Positions 6,322 through 13,576 of a stretch of DNA of 23,176 nt are shown one piece after another. The stretch comes from a virus. Below the pieces are notes generated by a model. That model ran no database searches. It was not told where the DNA came from and saw nothing but the letters and a program-made list of their open reading frames with translations. Where the stretch lies: positions 1 through 23,176 of IMG/VR virus record IMGVR_UViG_3300048833_000312. The stretch is one strand, 5' to 3'. Within the stretch, counting starts at the first letter, position 1; every line of letters begins with the position of its first letter. The position numbers were made by a program, and so were the translations under genes.

Positions 6322-7845
6322 CTATTCCTTCTCTGGTTCGGATGCGGGAGCGGCCGGGTCACTTGCCTTGTCATTGTTCGGATCGGCCGCTTGCGCGCTG
6401 CCGGTCTTGGTGACGCGGCGCGGGTCGCTGTCGAGCACGAGGCCGAGGCCGTCGAGCTTGGCGTTGGTGGCGGCGATTTCCGCCAGCACCGCGTCCGGGT
6501 TGTGGCCCTGCCGGGCGATGGCCTGCGCCAGCGTCATCGTGCCGGTCCGGATCGCCAGCAGGTCGGCCATCGCGTCCTTGTAGGGATCGACGGCATCGAA
6601 CTTTGGCGGCGACCATTCCACCGGCACGTCCGGCGTCGGGATCTGGCCCGCGGCCCATGCGGCTTCGGTGAACCAGCGCCAGACCGGGGCGCAGAGCATC
6701 GGGATGAAGAGCTGCCACTGGACGGCATCGATCATGCGGCGGAACTCGACGAGCCCGGCGCGGATCGAGGAATAGTTGACCTGGCTGAGATCGCCGGTCA
6801 GCAGCTCATAGGGCACCCGGAACCCAGCCGAGATCGTGTGCAGGCTTGCGCGCTGGTATTCTCCGTAACCGCCGGTGGCAGCGGGCTGGTTGAAGCGGAT
6901 GTCCTTGCCGCCCCGCGCATAGGCGATCAGCCCCGGTTCGAATTGCTCGACCCTGTTGCCATCGGCGTCCACGACTGTGGGCGCGATGCCCTGCTGCGCC
7001 TCGTCATCGCCGAAGACGATGGCGGTGAAGCAGGCCTCGGTCTTCTTGCGGACCAGTTCTGCCACCTCGTAGTCGTCGAGATCGCGCAAGCTGCGGATCA
7101 CCGGCGCGCCCCAGGGAACGCCGCGCGCCTGCGTGCGCTGCTTCTCATAGACATGGGCGATCTCGGTCGCAGGGACCGGGCGTGAGCCGAGCCCGCCCTG
7201 CAGCGCGCCCCAGGCATCGCCGGATTGTGCCGCGTGCAGCCAATAGGCCCGGCGCTTGCCGAGCGGGTCGAACTCGATCCCCTGGACGAGGCGGCCTGTG
7301 CCAAGCACGCCGGACTTGGTGGCGTCGAGGAAGTCGGCTTCCAGCACCTGCAATTGCAGCGGCACCGGCAGTCCGTCCGCGGATCGCCGCAGACGGCGGC
7401 GCACCAGCACCTCGCCCGCTTCGACCACCTCGCGGCAGATCAGCGTCTGCAGGCCGTAGAAGTCGAGCTGGCCATCGGCATCGCACTCTGCCGTCCAGCG
7501 CTCGAACAGTGCATCGACCTCCCGGTCCAGCTTGTCGTCGCCACTGGCGGCGCGCGGCATGATGCCCGAACCGATGATGTTGTTGACCAGCACCGCCACG
7601 GCCTTGGCCGCATGCGGGTTGTTCCGCACCAGGTCGCGCATCCGGTCGCGCAGCAGCGCCCCGGCCACGCCGATCTCGGTGTCGGCCGAAGATCCCGGCG
7701 CGCGCCACCCGTCAGTCCGGCGCCCCTTCGCGGCCCCGTCATAGCCGCGCGTCAGGGTCTCAAAGGCCTGACGCGCCAGTACGCGCCGGGCCGCCATGCG
7801 TGGGGCGACCCTCGCGATGGCATGGTCCATCCAGTTTGCGGGCAT
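6322..7845 (-). CDS. Phage portal protein, lambda family
   Basis: A 507-residue protein with an N-terminal basic segment, DLVRNNPHAAKAVAVLVNNIIGSGI (about 91-115), GLQTLICREVVEAGEVLVRR, LQVLEADFLD, GIEFDPLGKRRAYWL, VPWGAPVIRSLRDLDDYEVAELVRKK and ELLTGDLSQVNYSSIRAGLVEFRRM. These match the lambda gpB-type portal, which forms the dodecameric ring through which DNA enters and leaves the head. Length is usual for the family. The C-terminal 40 residues are Ala/Pro/Asp-rich and probably disordered. The ATG overlaps the gpW stop (TGATG). The gene ends with TAG, which matters for judging the amber codon in the terminase. The protease-capsid ATG is five bases past this stop. Confidence 0.92.
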   Translation of the reverse strand: MPANWMDHAIARVAPRMAARRVLARQAFETLTRGYDGAAKGRRTDGWRAPGSSADTEIGVAGALLRDRMRDLVRNNPHAAKAVAVLVNNIIGSGIMPRAASGDDKLDREVDALFERWTAECDADGQLDFYGLQTLICREVVEAGEVLVRRRLRRSADGLPVPLQLQVLEADFLDATKSGVLGTGRLVQGIEFDPLGKRRAYWLHAAQSGDAWGALQGGLGSRPVPATEIAHVYEKQRTQARGVPWGAPVIRSLRDLDDYEVAELVRKKTEACFTAIVFGDDEAQQGIAPTVVDADGNRVEQFEPGLIAYARGGKDIRFNQPAATGGYGEYQRASLHTISAGFRVPYELLTGDLSQVNYSSIRAGLVEFRRMIDAVQWQLFIPMLCAPVWRWFTEAAWAAGQIPTPDVPVEWSPPKFDAVDPYKDAMADLLAIRTGTMTLAQAIARQGHNPDAVLAEIAATNAKLDGLGLVLDSDPRRVTKTGSAQAADPNNDKASDPAAPASEPEKE

Positions 7846-8054
7846 CAGCGATCCCCGCGGGAGAAACCCGCGAGCCCCGCCACCGGCAGCGGCCGCGTGG
7901 TCCCTGCGATGGCGCGCTCGATGGTGCGGATGCGGGCGAGCAGGTCAGCGGCCGAGCCGTAGTCGACGGATTTGCCATCATAGCTGACCCGGGTCGTGCC
8001 GCTGGCATAGGCCCGGCGCAACGCCGAAAGCTCCGTTTCCGTCCAGTCTGTCAT
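7845..8054 (-). CDS. gpW-like head-tail joining protein
   Basis: A 69-residue protein: MTDWTETELSALRRAYASGT, then VSYDGKSVDYGSAADLLARIRTIERAI. The small size, the YDGKSVDYGS strand-turn motif and the following helix are the gpW signature. gpW plugs and stabilises the packaged head below the portal before tail attachment. The ATG at 8054 overlaps the terminase stop (ATGA), and the stop overlaps the portal start, so it sits in a tightly coupled terminase-gpW-portal run as in lambda. An ATG nine bases earlier (8063) is possible but less well coupled. Confidence 0.85.
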   Translation of the reverse strand: MTDWTETELSALRRAYASGTTRVSYDGKSVDYGSAADLLARIRTIERAIAGTTRPLPVAGLAGFSRGDR

Positions 8055-10060
8055 CCAAACCATCCTCCGCGTCGTCCGAGCCAGTCGGAGCGACGCTTGC
8101 CTTGCGGGGCTTGTCCCTGCCTGTGGATCTGCCCGGCCGGGTCCATCTCACCGGACGGAGCGGCCCCGAGCTGATCCTCGAGGTCGCGCCATTTCGCCTC
8201 AGACCAGCGGTCCGCGCCCACGATCCAGGCGGCGGCGCGGGCATAGACCCGGCAGTCCAGCGCCTCGTTGCGTTCGCGCAGCTTCTGCCATTCCAGTTTC
8301 GCGAAGCCGCGCTTGGTACGGATCGTCACCAGCTGTTCGGCCACGAGCTGCTTCAGCCATTCGCTCTCCACCCATGTCGGCAGGTGGATCGTGCCGGGCT
8401 GGCACAGGGCGCCAGTTGCTCGTTCCTCATCTGTCGGCCGCGCGAGCCGCAGGAAGCGGTAGGTCTCGGTCTTGAAGGTCGAGACCGCCACGGTCCAGAG
8501 CCGCGCCCCGCGCCGCAAGCGTTTACCGCCCTCGGTCGCGTCGACGAAGGTCGGGCCCGAGACCGGGCTCGAGCGGTTGAACCCTTCGACACCCTTGACC
8601 GGGGAGACCTGTGCAAATCCCGCGCCCCGCGACCAGGCATAGACGGCCGGAGCCTCGTAGCCCGTGTCGATGGCCAGCCGCGCGATCCTCAGATGAGCGC
8701 TGCGTTCGTGCCGCCAGGACCGGTCCATCAGTGACGTCAGCTCCGACCATGCGTCGTGCCGGTCGGGTCCGCCCTCGATGACAATGTGGTCGATAAGCTA
8801 GCTTTCGAGGCCCCTGCCCCACGCCCAGACATCGACCTCGATCCGGTCCTTCTGCACGTCCGCACCGGCAGTCAGGAACAGCCCGCCGGCAGGAACGGTG
8901 CCGGGTTTCCATGCCTCGCGCCGGTCATAGAGCCGCTGCCAGTCCGGCGCTTCGCCGCTCTCGACCCAGGTCTCGCCGAGGATCGTGTTGCGGAACGCCT
9001 TGATCGCCTCGTCCGACCCTTGGGCCGCCTCCCAGCCGCGGGCGATGCGGGGCCAACTGAGCCATCCCACCGGCGAATAGAGCGCAGAGAGGTGATAGCC
9101 GACCGTGGTGGGATCGGTGGCCGTGGCGGTCGCCCGCCATTCGCCGCCCTCCAGCATCGCCGTCTTGTGGTGCTCCGCGATGGGCGTGTCGCAGCCCTCG
9201 CAGATGTATTCAGCCGTCTCCGGCCGCCCTTTCTGCCAGCGCAGCCGGTCGAACTTCAGCCACTGCATCGCGCTGCAATGCGGACACGGCACGAAGAACC
9301 GGCGTTGGTCGCTGGCCTCGTATTCGCGCTCGATCCGGCTCAACCCCCGGATCGTCGGGGTCGAGACCAGCAGCACCTTGCGCCGATGCGCAAAGGTCAG
9401 CGACCGGGCCTCCGCCAGCGTGACCGGGTCGCCTTCCTCGTCGGCCGAGGCCGGATAGGCATCGACCTCGTCGAGGAAGATGTAGCGCGCCGGAGTCGAG
9501 CGCAGCCCCACCGCGGAGTTCGCCCCGGTCATGATCAGGATGCCGCCCGCGAACTCCTTGGACAGCATCGTGTTGCCGGCGTCGCGGGAGCGGGCCGGTT
9601 TGACCCGCTCGCGCAGATCCGGGCTCTCGTCGATGAGCGGGTCGATCCGCTGCCGCGAGTTGCGTTTCGCCAGTTCCACCGTGGGCTGGACCGCCAGCAT
9701 CGGCCCCGGCGCCTGGTGGATCACGAAGCCGATCCAGTTGTTCCCGGCCTCGGTCGCACCGACCTGCGCCGCCTTCATGAATACCACCCGCTGCGTGGGA
9801 TCGCCGGGCGACAGCCGGTCCATGATCTCGCGGATGTAGGGCGTGCGCCCCGTGCGATACCGCCCCGGTTCGGCCGAGGCGCGTCCCGACAGCATCCGGT
9901 GCCGGTCCGCCCATTCCGAGACGGTCAGGTCTGGGTCCGGCCGCAGCCCGTTGCCCCAGGCTCGCAGGATCTCGCCCGCGCCGTCGAAGTCCGTCAGGCC
10001 CTCAACATCACCGGAAGTCAGGCCGGACCTCGGCAAGCTCGTCGAGGTGGGCACGGACAT
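8051..10060 (-). pseudogene. Terminase large subunit (GpA family) interrupted by an in-frame amber codon
   Basis: The reading frame spans 669 codons and is broken by one TAG at 8798-8800 (codon 421); both sides are in the same frame with no indel. The upstream part has the ATPase: a Walker A-like KAAQVGATE (96-104), Walker B YIFLDEVD (193-200), STPT coupling motif, and a zinc-binding pair CPHC (259-262) with CEGC (287-290). The RNase H-like nuclease starts at GADVQ (Asp401) and is cut after WAWGRGLES. Beyond the stop it resumes LIDHIVIEGGPDRHDAW and continues to LAIDTGYEAPAVYAW and the normal C-terminus. The most likely ancestor has Trp (TGG) at the stop. A start at 10060 is supported by GGAG close upstream. 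A 420-residue product would retain translocation motifs but lose most of the nuclease. Confidence 0.88.
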
Positions 10061-10604
10061 GTTTCTCCAGGACCTTTTGCATCGCGGCCGGCTCGACGCC
10101 CAGATCGGCCGCCATCAGCGCCGCCGCGCGCGCAGGCCAGTTCACCCATGCGTCCCGCACCTCACGCGCCAGGCGAAACACCAGCGACAGTGCACGGGCC
10201 CGCTCGATCAGCTCCCCTTTCAGCTTCTGGAGCCGGATACGCCGCTCTTGCGCCTTCAGCACCTCGTTCGCGGTCTTGGCCTGCAGGAAGGTCGTGCCGC
10301 CGCCGACAGCCGGGACCGCCAGCCCCTGTTCGCGCAGCGTGTCGCCAACGGCCGCCACCGCCGCCTCGGAAACGGGTTTCAGCTTCGGCCCGGACCGCGC
10401 TGGAGTTTGCGGCTTTGCCGCGGCTCCCCGCTCACCTCGCACCTTCGACGGATCTGTCATCTCGGCCCGGCGCGCGTCACTTGCCGCCGCATCGATGGAG
10501 CCGTCAGGAAAGAGGACGATCCGCCCCGCCTCTTTCGCCTTCTGGATCGCCCCACGCGAGAGCCCCACCCGGGCGGCATAGGCGCGTTCGCTCAGGCCCA
10601 GCAT
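10008..10604 (-). CDS. Terminase small subunit-like DNA-packaging protein
   Basis: A 198-residue protein directly upstream of the large terminase and overlapping it by 53 bases. The N-terminal MLGLSERAYAARVGLSRGAIQKAKEAGRIVLFPDGSID is a helix-turn-helix followed by a short wing, as in Nu1-type small terminases that bind the cos/pac site. A linker rich in Pro and Ala follows (about 50-100), and then a long helical part, TANEVLKAQERRIRLQKLKGEL, for oligomerisation. The ATG at 10604 is chosen; an immediately preceding GTG is possible. Lambda-like gene order (small, large, gpW, portal) supports the role. Sequence-specific DNA target sites cannot be named. Confidence 0.75.
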   Translation of the reverse strand: MLGLSERAYAARVGLSRGAIQKAKEAGRIVLFPDGSIDAAASDARRAEMTDPSKVRGERGAAAKPQTPARSGPKLKPVSEAAVAAVGDTLREQGLAVPAVGGGTTFLQAKTANEVLKAQERRIRLQKLKGELIERARALSLVFRLAREVRDAWVNWPARAAALMAADLGVEPAAMQKVLEKHVRAHLDELAEVRPDFR

Positions 10605-10740
10605 CACGGCACCGGAAAATAGATCAGGATCATGTGCTTATCCGCGTTGATGTGTACCAACGACAGAGCGAACGTGTCCGACGACAGGACGATGCAACTC
10701 ACCGCCGGCGCTGCCGGGAACCCCCGCAGACCGCGGGCTC

Positions 10741-10791
10741 GGGGTCGTAGAAGGCCCGCGATGGTCGCGGCCCCACACCGGAGACGACCCC
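10741..10791 (+). promoter_or_regulatory. Structured leader directly before the counter-strand operon
   Basis: An 8-bp inverted repeat (GGGGTCGT at 10741-10748, ACGACCCC at 10784-10791) encloses a second hairpin (CCGCGA 10756-10761, TGG loop, TCGCGG 10765-10770). The GGAG ribosome site of the next gene (10780-10783) sits just inside the 3' arm, and that arm ends at the base before the ATG. Folding could hide or expose the ribosome site, or the arms could bind protein as DNA. The surrounding 184-bp interval between divergent genes shows no clear promoter motif. Confidence 0.4.
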
Positions 10792-10989
10792 ATGACACTC
10801 CTGCATCCCCAAGCTTGTCTCGTGCTCACCGACCGCGGCGGCGAGATCGGCTGGCTCGGCCAGTTCAACGACATCGCCACCGCGCGTGACGCGATGGATG
10901 CCTGGCTCAAGGCTGACGATCGCGACGATGAAGACGCGGCCTTCATCCTTCCCATCCTCGGCTTCGGCCGCCCCGCGATGGAGGGCTGA
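10792..10989 (+). CDS. Small hypothetical protein, 65 residues
   Basis: The first gene of the plus-strand cluster. The protein is acidic, starts MTLLHPQACLVLTDRGGEIG and contains a central amphipathic part (FNDIATARDAMDAWLKADDR) and a hydrophobic end (DAAFILPILGFGRPAMEG). I do not recognise a family. GGAG lies eight bases upstream of the ATG, and its stop is three bases before the DUF3489 gene, so it is most likely real and co-transcribed. It could be a small regulator or an accessory subunit; no motif decides. Confidence 0.55.
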   Translation: MTLLHPQACLVLTDRGGEIGWLGQFNDIATARDAMDAWLKADDRDDEDAAFILPILGFGRPAMEG

Positions 10990-10992
10990 GCG

Positions 10993-11574
10993 ATGACGAG
11001 TCTTTCCGACACACAACTCGTGATCCTGAGCACTGCCGCCCAACGGCCCGAACACATCGCCCTGCCCTTGCCCGGGAGCCTGCGCGGCGGGGCCGCCGCC
11101 AAGGTGGTCGGTGCGCTGATCGCCAAGGGTCTCCTGCAGGAGGTCGATGCCGACCTGCGCAAAGGCGAACCCATGTGGCGCGAAACCGGCGACGGCCACG
11201 GCACCACGCTGGTCGTGACCAAGGCGGGCCTCTACGCTATCGGCGTCGAGCCCGAGGACGCGCCTACTGCGCCCACGTGCGCCGACAAGGCGCCGAGCGA
11301 GGACCTCGCGACGGATGCCCCTAACGAGACCGAAGCCGTGCCAAAGGCGCGCAAGCCGCGTGTGGGCACCAAGCAGGAGGCCCTGATCGCGATGCTCCGC
11401 ACCCCCGAGGGCGCAACCATCGACGAGATCGTCGCGGCCCTCGAGTGGCAATCGCACACAGTGAGAGGTGTCCTCTCCGGCGCGCTGAAGAAGAAGCTCG
11501 GACTCGAGGTCACCTCGGAAAAGATCGAGGGGCGAGGCCGTGCCTATCGCATCGTGACGGGGGCCGCCGGATGA
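10993..11574 (+). CDS. DUF3489 domain protein, probable DNA-binding regulator
   Basis: A 193-residue protein. The N-terminal third (LSDTQLVILSTAAQRPEHIALPLP, AAAKVVGALIAKGLL, LVVTKAGLYAIGV) looks like a winged helix. A Pro/Glu/Thr-rich linker follows (about 90-120). The C-terminal 65 residues, with KQEALIAMLRTPEGATIDEI, then WQSHTVRGVLSGALKKKLGL and RGRAYRI, are the DUF3489 domain, itself a helix-turn-helix-like fold. A GGAGG ribosome site overlaps the preceding stop, and its own stop overlaps the AlpA start (ATGA). Opposite orientation to the structural and replication genes suggests separate control. The targets are unknown. Confidence 0.75.
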   Translation: MTSLSDTQLVILSTAAQRPEHIALPLPGSLRGGAAAKVVGALIAKGLLQEVDADLRKGEPMWRETGDGHGTTLVVTKAGLYAIGVEPEDAPTAPTCADKAPSEDLATDAPNETEAVPKARKPRVGTKQEALIAMLRTPEGATIDEIVAALEWQSHTVRGVLSGALKKKLGLEVTSEKIEGRGRAYRIVTGAAG

Positions 11575-11795
11575 CAACCTGCATCCTGCGCCGCCGCGAC
11601 GTGATGCTGCGGACGGGCCTGAGCCGGAGCACGATCTACAAGTACATGGCTCTCGGAGAGTTCCCCAAACCAGTGCGGCTAGGGTCGAAGGCCGTCGGAT
11701 GGCGCGACAGTGACATCGAAGCGTGGATCGCATCGCGTCCTGTATCACCGCTTGGCCGTCCGGAACCCCGCCGCAGGGCGTTTCGTCGTCTCTGA
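11571..11795 (+). CDS. AlpA-like helix-turn-helix regulator
   Basis: A 74-residue protein with the compact AlpA/MerR-type winged helix: LRRRDVMLRTGLSRSTIYKY, then MALGEFPKPVRLGSKAVGWR and DSDIEAWIASRP. Every hallmark is present: recognition helix SRSTIYKYM, the FPKPVRLG wing and the W-DIEAWI helix. Relatives act as prophage activators, excisionase-like factors or repressors. The ATG overlaps the DUF3489 stop (ATGA). The basic tail (RPEPRRRAFRRL) may add nonspecific DNA contacts. It is the last gene before the terminator at 11812-11837. It could regulate the phage promoter at 15354-15383 or excision, but this is speculation. Confidence 0.85.
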   Translation: MTTCILRRRDVMLRTGLSRSTIYKYMALGEFPKPVRLGSKAVGWRDSDIEAWIASRPVSPLGRPEPRRRAFRRL

Positions 11796-11811
11796 CCCAT
11801 GCACATTTCAG

Positions 11812-11837
11812 CCGCCGCCCCGACCGGGCGGCGGTTT
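11812..11837 (+). terminator. Rho-independent terminator between convergent genes
   Basis: CCGCCGCCC (11812-11820), loop CGACC, GGGCGGCGG (11826-11834), then TTTCTC. The 9-bp all-GC stem lies 16 bases after the AlpA stop and one base before the HNH stop, between convergent genes. The short T run faces the plus strand, so it should mainly stop the plus-strand operon; the stem may also slow transcription from the other side. Confidence 0.7.
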
Positions 11838-11838
11838 C

Positions 11839-12216
11839 TCAAGGCGAAGAGAGCGGCGTTGCCGGCTTCGGCGCTACATGCGAGAACTGCGCCGCCAGCC
11901 ATTTGCCTGCTGCCATGCGTTTTTCGACGTGCCGACGATGCTCTTCCGGCGAAAGTGGACACTTCCGCCTGTGGCGCTGGTTGTTGCAGTACCAGCAGGC
12001 TGCGACGACGTTGTCGGCCGTGTTGCCGCCACCGTCTGAACGGGCGTGAAGATGCTCTGCGGTGCAGCGCAGCGACTTCGGCGCCAGCCTTATTCTGGCG
12101 TCTGGTCGTGATGCCACTTCCTTGACGGCATCATCCCACATCGGCAGTCCACAATAGTAGCAGCGGCCGCCTTGGGCGATCATTTTCCTTCGGCGTAAAA
12201 GTTTCAATGCTCCCAT
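11839..12216 (-). CDS. HNH endonuclease
   Basis: A 125-residue protein starting MGALKLLRRRKMIAQGGRCYYCG. Zinc-binding CYYC (residues 19-22) pairs with CWYC near the end of TAEHLHARSDGGGNTADNVV, where the EHLHARSDGG-N segment is the HNH core with catalytic His. The start is set at the ATG at 12216 because an AAGGA site stands eight bases upstream and the residues before it look non-coding. HNH proteins near terminase genes often assist DNA packaging; here it follows the methyltransferases and faces the AlpA operon, so packaging nuclease and homing-type nuclease are both possible. A 231-bp non-coding stretch separates it from the DUF7220 gene. Confidence 0.8.
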   Translation of the reverse strand: MGALKLLRRRKMIAQGGRCYYCGLPMWDDAVKEVASRPDARIRLAPKSLRCTAEHLHARSDGGGNTADNVVAACWYCNNQRHRRKCPLSPEEHRRHVEKRMAAGKWLAAQFSHVAPKPATPLSSP

Positions 12217-12388
12217 GGCAGGGATCCTTTCATTCGACTTCCTGAGAAGCGAATGCGCGGCGTCCGTGGGGACGCTCCCCGGCTGGAAGCTACTGCCCGC
12301 GCGAGGCCCGGGGAATCCGTGGCTCCGCATGCCGGACCGCGAAACCTGCAGGACAAGCCCTCGGGTCAGAGTAGCCTCTGGCTCACTC

Positions 12389-12408
12389 AAGTCGGTCACA
12401 GCCGACTT
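12389..12408. other. 7-bp perfect hairpin upstream of HNH gene
   Basis: AAGTCGG (12389-12395) and CCGACTT (12402-12408) flank six bases. It lies in the 231-bp non-coding stretch (12217-12447) between the DUF7220 stop and the HNH start. There is no T run on either side, so it is not a standard terminator; it could be an operator or a processing site. I see no other feature in this stretch apart from the HNH ribosome site. Confidence 0.3.
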
Positions 12409-12447
12409 CGCAGCAAGGATAAGGATAAGTGATCGTGCCCAAGCACG

Positions 12448-12657
12448 TCAACGACACCTTTCGAACAGCCGCCGCAAGACATAGGACCGCGCGATGCTGA
12501 CCACGGTAAAGACCACTCCCATCTGCAGTTTCTGCGCCAGCGTCGTGTGCAGCCCGAAGATCGGGAGGATCAGGATCTGTGTCATGACCGCGACGCCGTA
12601 GCCGACGATCACATTTGCGACGGACTCGACCAGCGACATGAGACGGGACTGCTTCAT
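12448..12657 (-). CDS. DUF7220 small membrane protein
   Basis: A 69-residue protein: MKQSRLMSLVESVANVIVGY, then GVAVMTQILILPIFGL and LQMGVVFTVVSIARSYVLRRLFE. Two hydrophobic segments (about 10-33 and 42-60) are separated by a short turn, and the basic ends should face the cytoplasm. I recall this pattern as DUF7220, common in Rhodobacterales prophages next to methyltransferase genes. The ATG is ten bases after the cytosine methyltransferase stop, with GAGG upstream, so it is coupled to it. Its role is unknown; superinfection exclusion or a holin-like task are possible for a two-helix phage membrane protein, but nothing decides between them. Confidence 0.75.
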   Translation of the reverse strand: MKQSRLMSLVESVANVIVGYGVAVMTQILILPIFGLHTTLAQKLQMGVVFTVVSIARSYVLRRLFERCR

Positions 12658-12666
12658 ACGAGCGCC

Positions 12667-13575
12667 TCATCCATCGGCCAGCAGCTGAGCCGCGAGAGTT
12701 CGCATCGCATGCGCTGCAACCAGGGGAACCACACCGTTGCCACAGAGCCGGAGCCGGTCCACCCGGTGGGCCAACCCATCAGCGCCTCGGCGAACAGCGG
12801 GTTCAGTGTCCGGCGAGCATCGCAGGTATCGCTCCCAACCATCGGCGTCACGAGGACCTGGCGGCCAAGCAGACCGTTCACCGGCGTGTTCGCCAATGTC
12901 GTCGCCCCGTCCTTGTGATCCCGCGCTGTCGGCGTCATCCAGTGCAACACTTTCTCCGTTCGGTTCTGGTCGCTCGACCGGGTTCCGGAGGAGGCGCGCG
13001 GGGTCGGCCTCACCGTCACCCTCGCGGATGGCGAGGATGAAGAGCCGTTCGCGCTTGTGGGGCGCACCGACTTCCGCCGCCGTGAAGAGGCCTGCCGCAA
13101 GGCGATAGCCTATGCCGACCAGTCCACTGGCGACTTCGGGGAAGCCGAGGCGGAGATGATGGGCGACATTCTCGAGGAACACGAAGGGCGGCTCGACCTC
13201 GGCGATGATGCGGGCGACATGCGGCCAGAGGTGGCGTGGATCGTCCGCGCCCCGCCGCCTGCCCGCGACGGAGAACGGCTGGCACGGATAGCCCGCAGTG
13301 ACGATGTCCACCGCGCCGCGCCACGGGCGGCCGTCGAAGGTCGCAACGTCGTCCCAGACAGGCGCGCAATCCAGGGACGTGTCCTCCATCCGCGCCACGA
13401 GAGTGGCCGCGGCGAAGGCGTCCCGTTCGACGTAACCCACAGCACGATATCCGGGGATGGCGAGGACGAGCCCGAGGTCGAGCCCGCCTGCACCGGAGCA
13501 GAGGGAGAGGCCGAACAGGCATGTGTCTGCGGTCCAGGAAACGTCTCCGGAGAAAGTTAGAGCCAGGTCATGCAT
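12667..13575 (-). CDS. C5-cytosine DNA methyltransferase
   Basis: A 302-residue enzyme with the standard motif order: motif I LSLCSGAGGLDLG (24-36), motif IV with nucleophile Cys98 in GYPCQPFSVAGRR, motif VI FLENV (133-137), motif VIII APHKRERLF (171-179) and motif X CGNGVVP (278-284). It transfers a methyl group from SAM to C5 of cytosine in a specific site. The recognition region between VIII and X is short, about 85 residues, and rich in Asp, Gly and Arg, so the target cannot be guessed. The start is one base after the preceding methylase stop. No cognate restriction enzyme is visible, so it is probably an orphan protecting phage DNA. All catalytic motifs are intact. Confidence 0.9.
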   Translation of the reverse strand: MHDLALTFSGDVSWTADTCLFGLSLCSGAGGLDLGLVLAIPGYRAVGYVERDAFAAATLVARMEDTSLDCAPVWDDVATFDGRPWRGAVDIVTAGYPCQPFSVAGRRRGADDPRHLWPHVARIIAEVEPPFVFLENVAHHLRLGFPEVASGLVGIGYRLAAGLFTAAEVGAPHKRERLFILAIREGDGEADPARLLRNPVERPEPNGESVALDDADSAGSQGRGDDIGEHAGERSAWPPGPRDADGWERYLRCSPDTEPAVRRGADGLAHRVDRLRLCGNGVVPLVAAHAMRTLAAQLLADG

Positions 13576-13576
13576 G

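Noticed and set aside
614-8741. A 14-bp identical sequence (TCAGTGACGTCAGC) at 614-627 and 8728-8741
   Set aside because: About one such 14-bp pair is expected by chance in a window this size, and the second copy lies inside the terminase coding sequence.
8051-10060. Programmed recoding (TAG as an amino acid) in the terminase
   Set aside because: The portal gene in the same operon ends with TAG and the next gene starts five bases later, and no stimulatory structure or suppressor tRNA is visible. A point mutation is simpler, though local suppression is not excluded.
2934-10604. Gene transfer agent rather than prophage
   Set aside because: The head gene order has gpW, FII-like and a protease-capsid fusion, and the same strand continues into replication, recombination and methylation genes that GTA clusters lack.
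8756-10750. A 664-codon plus-strand ORF antisense to the terminase genes, and similar long plus-strand ORFs elsewhere (5917-7185, 19906-21168)
   Set aside because: High G+C makes stops rare on the opposite strand. These ORFs have arginine/proline-rich composition, no recognisable motifs, and mirror minus-strand genes with clear catalytic motifs.
12667-13575. Truncated C5 methyltransferase
   Set aside because: The protein is short, but motifs I, IV, VI, VIII and X are all present in order, so it is probably complete with a small recognition domain.
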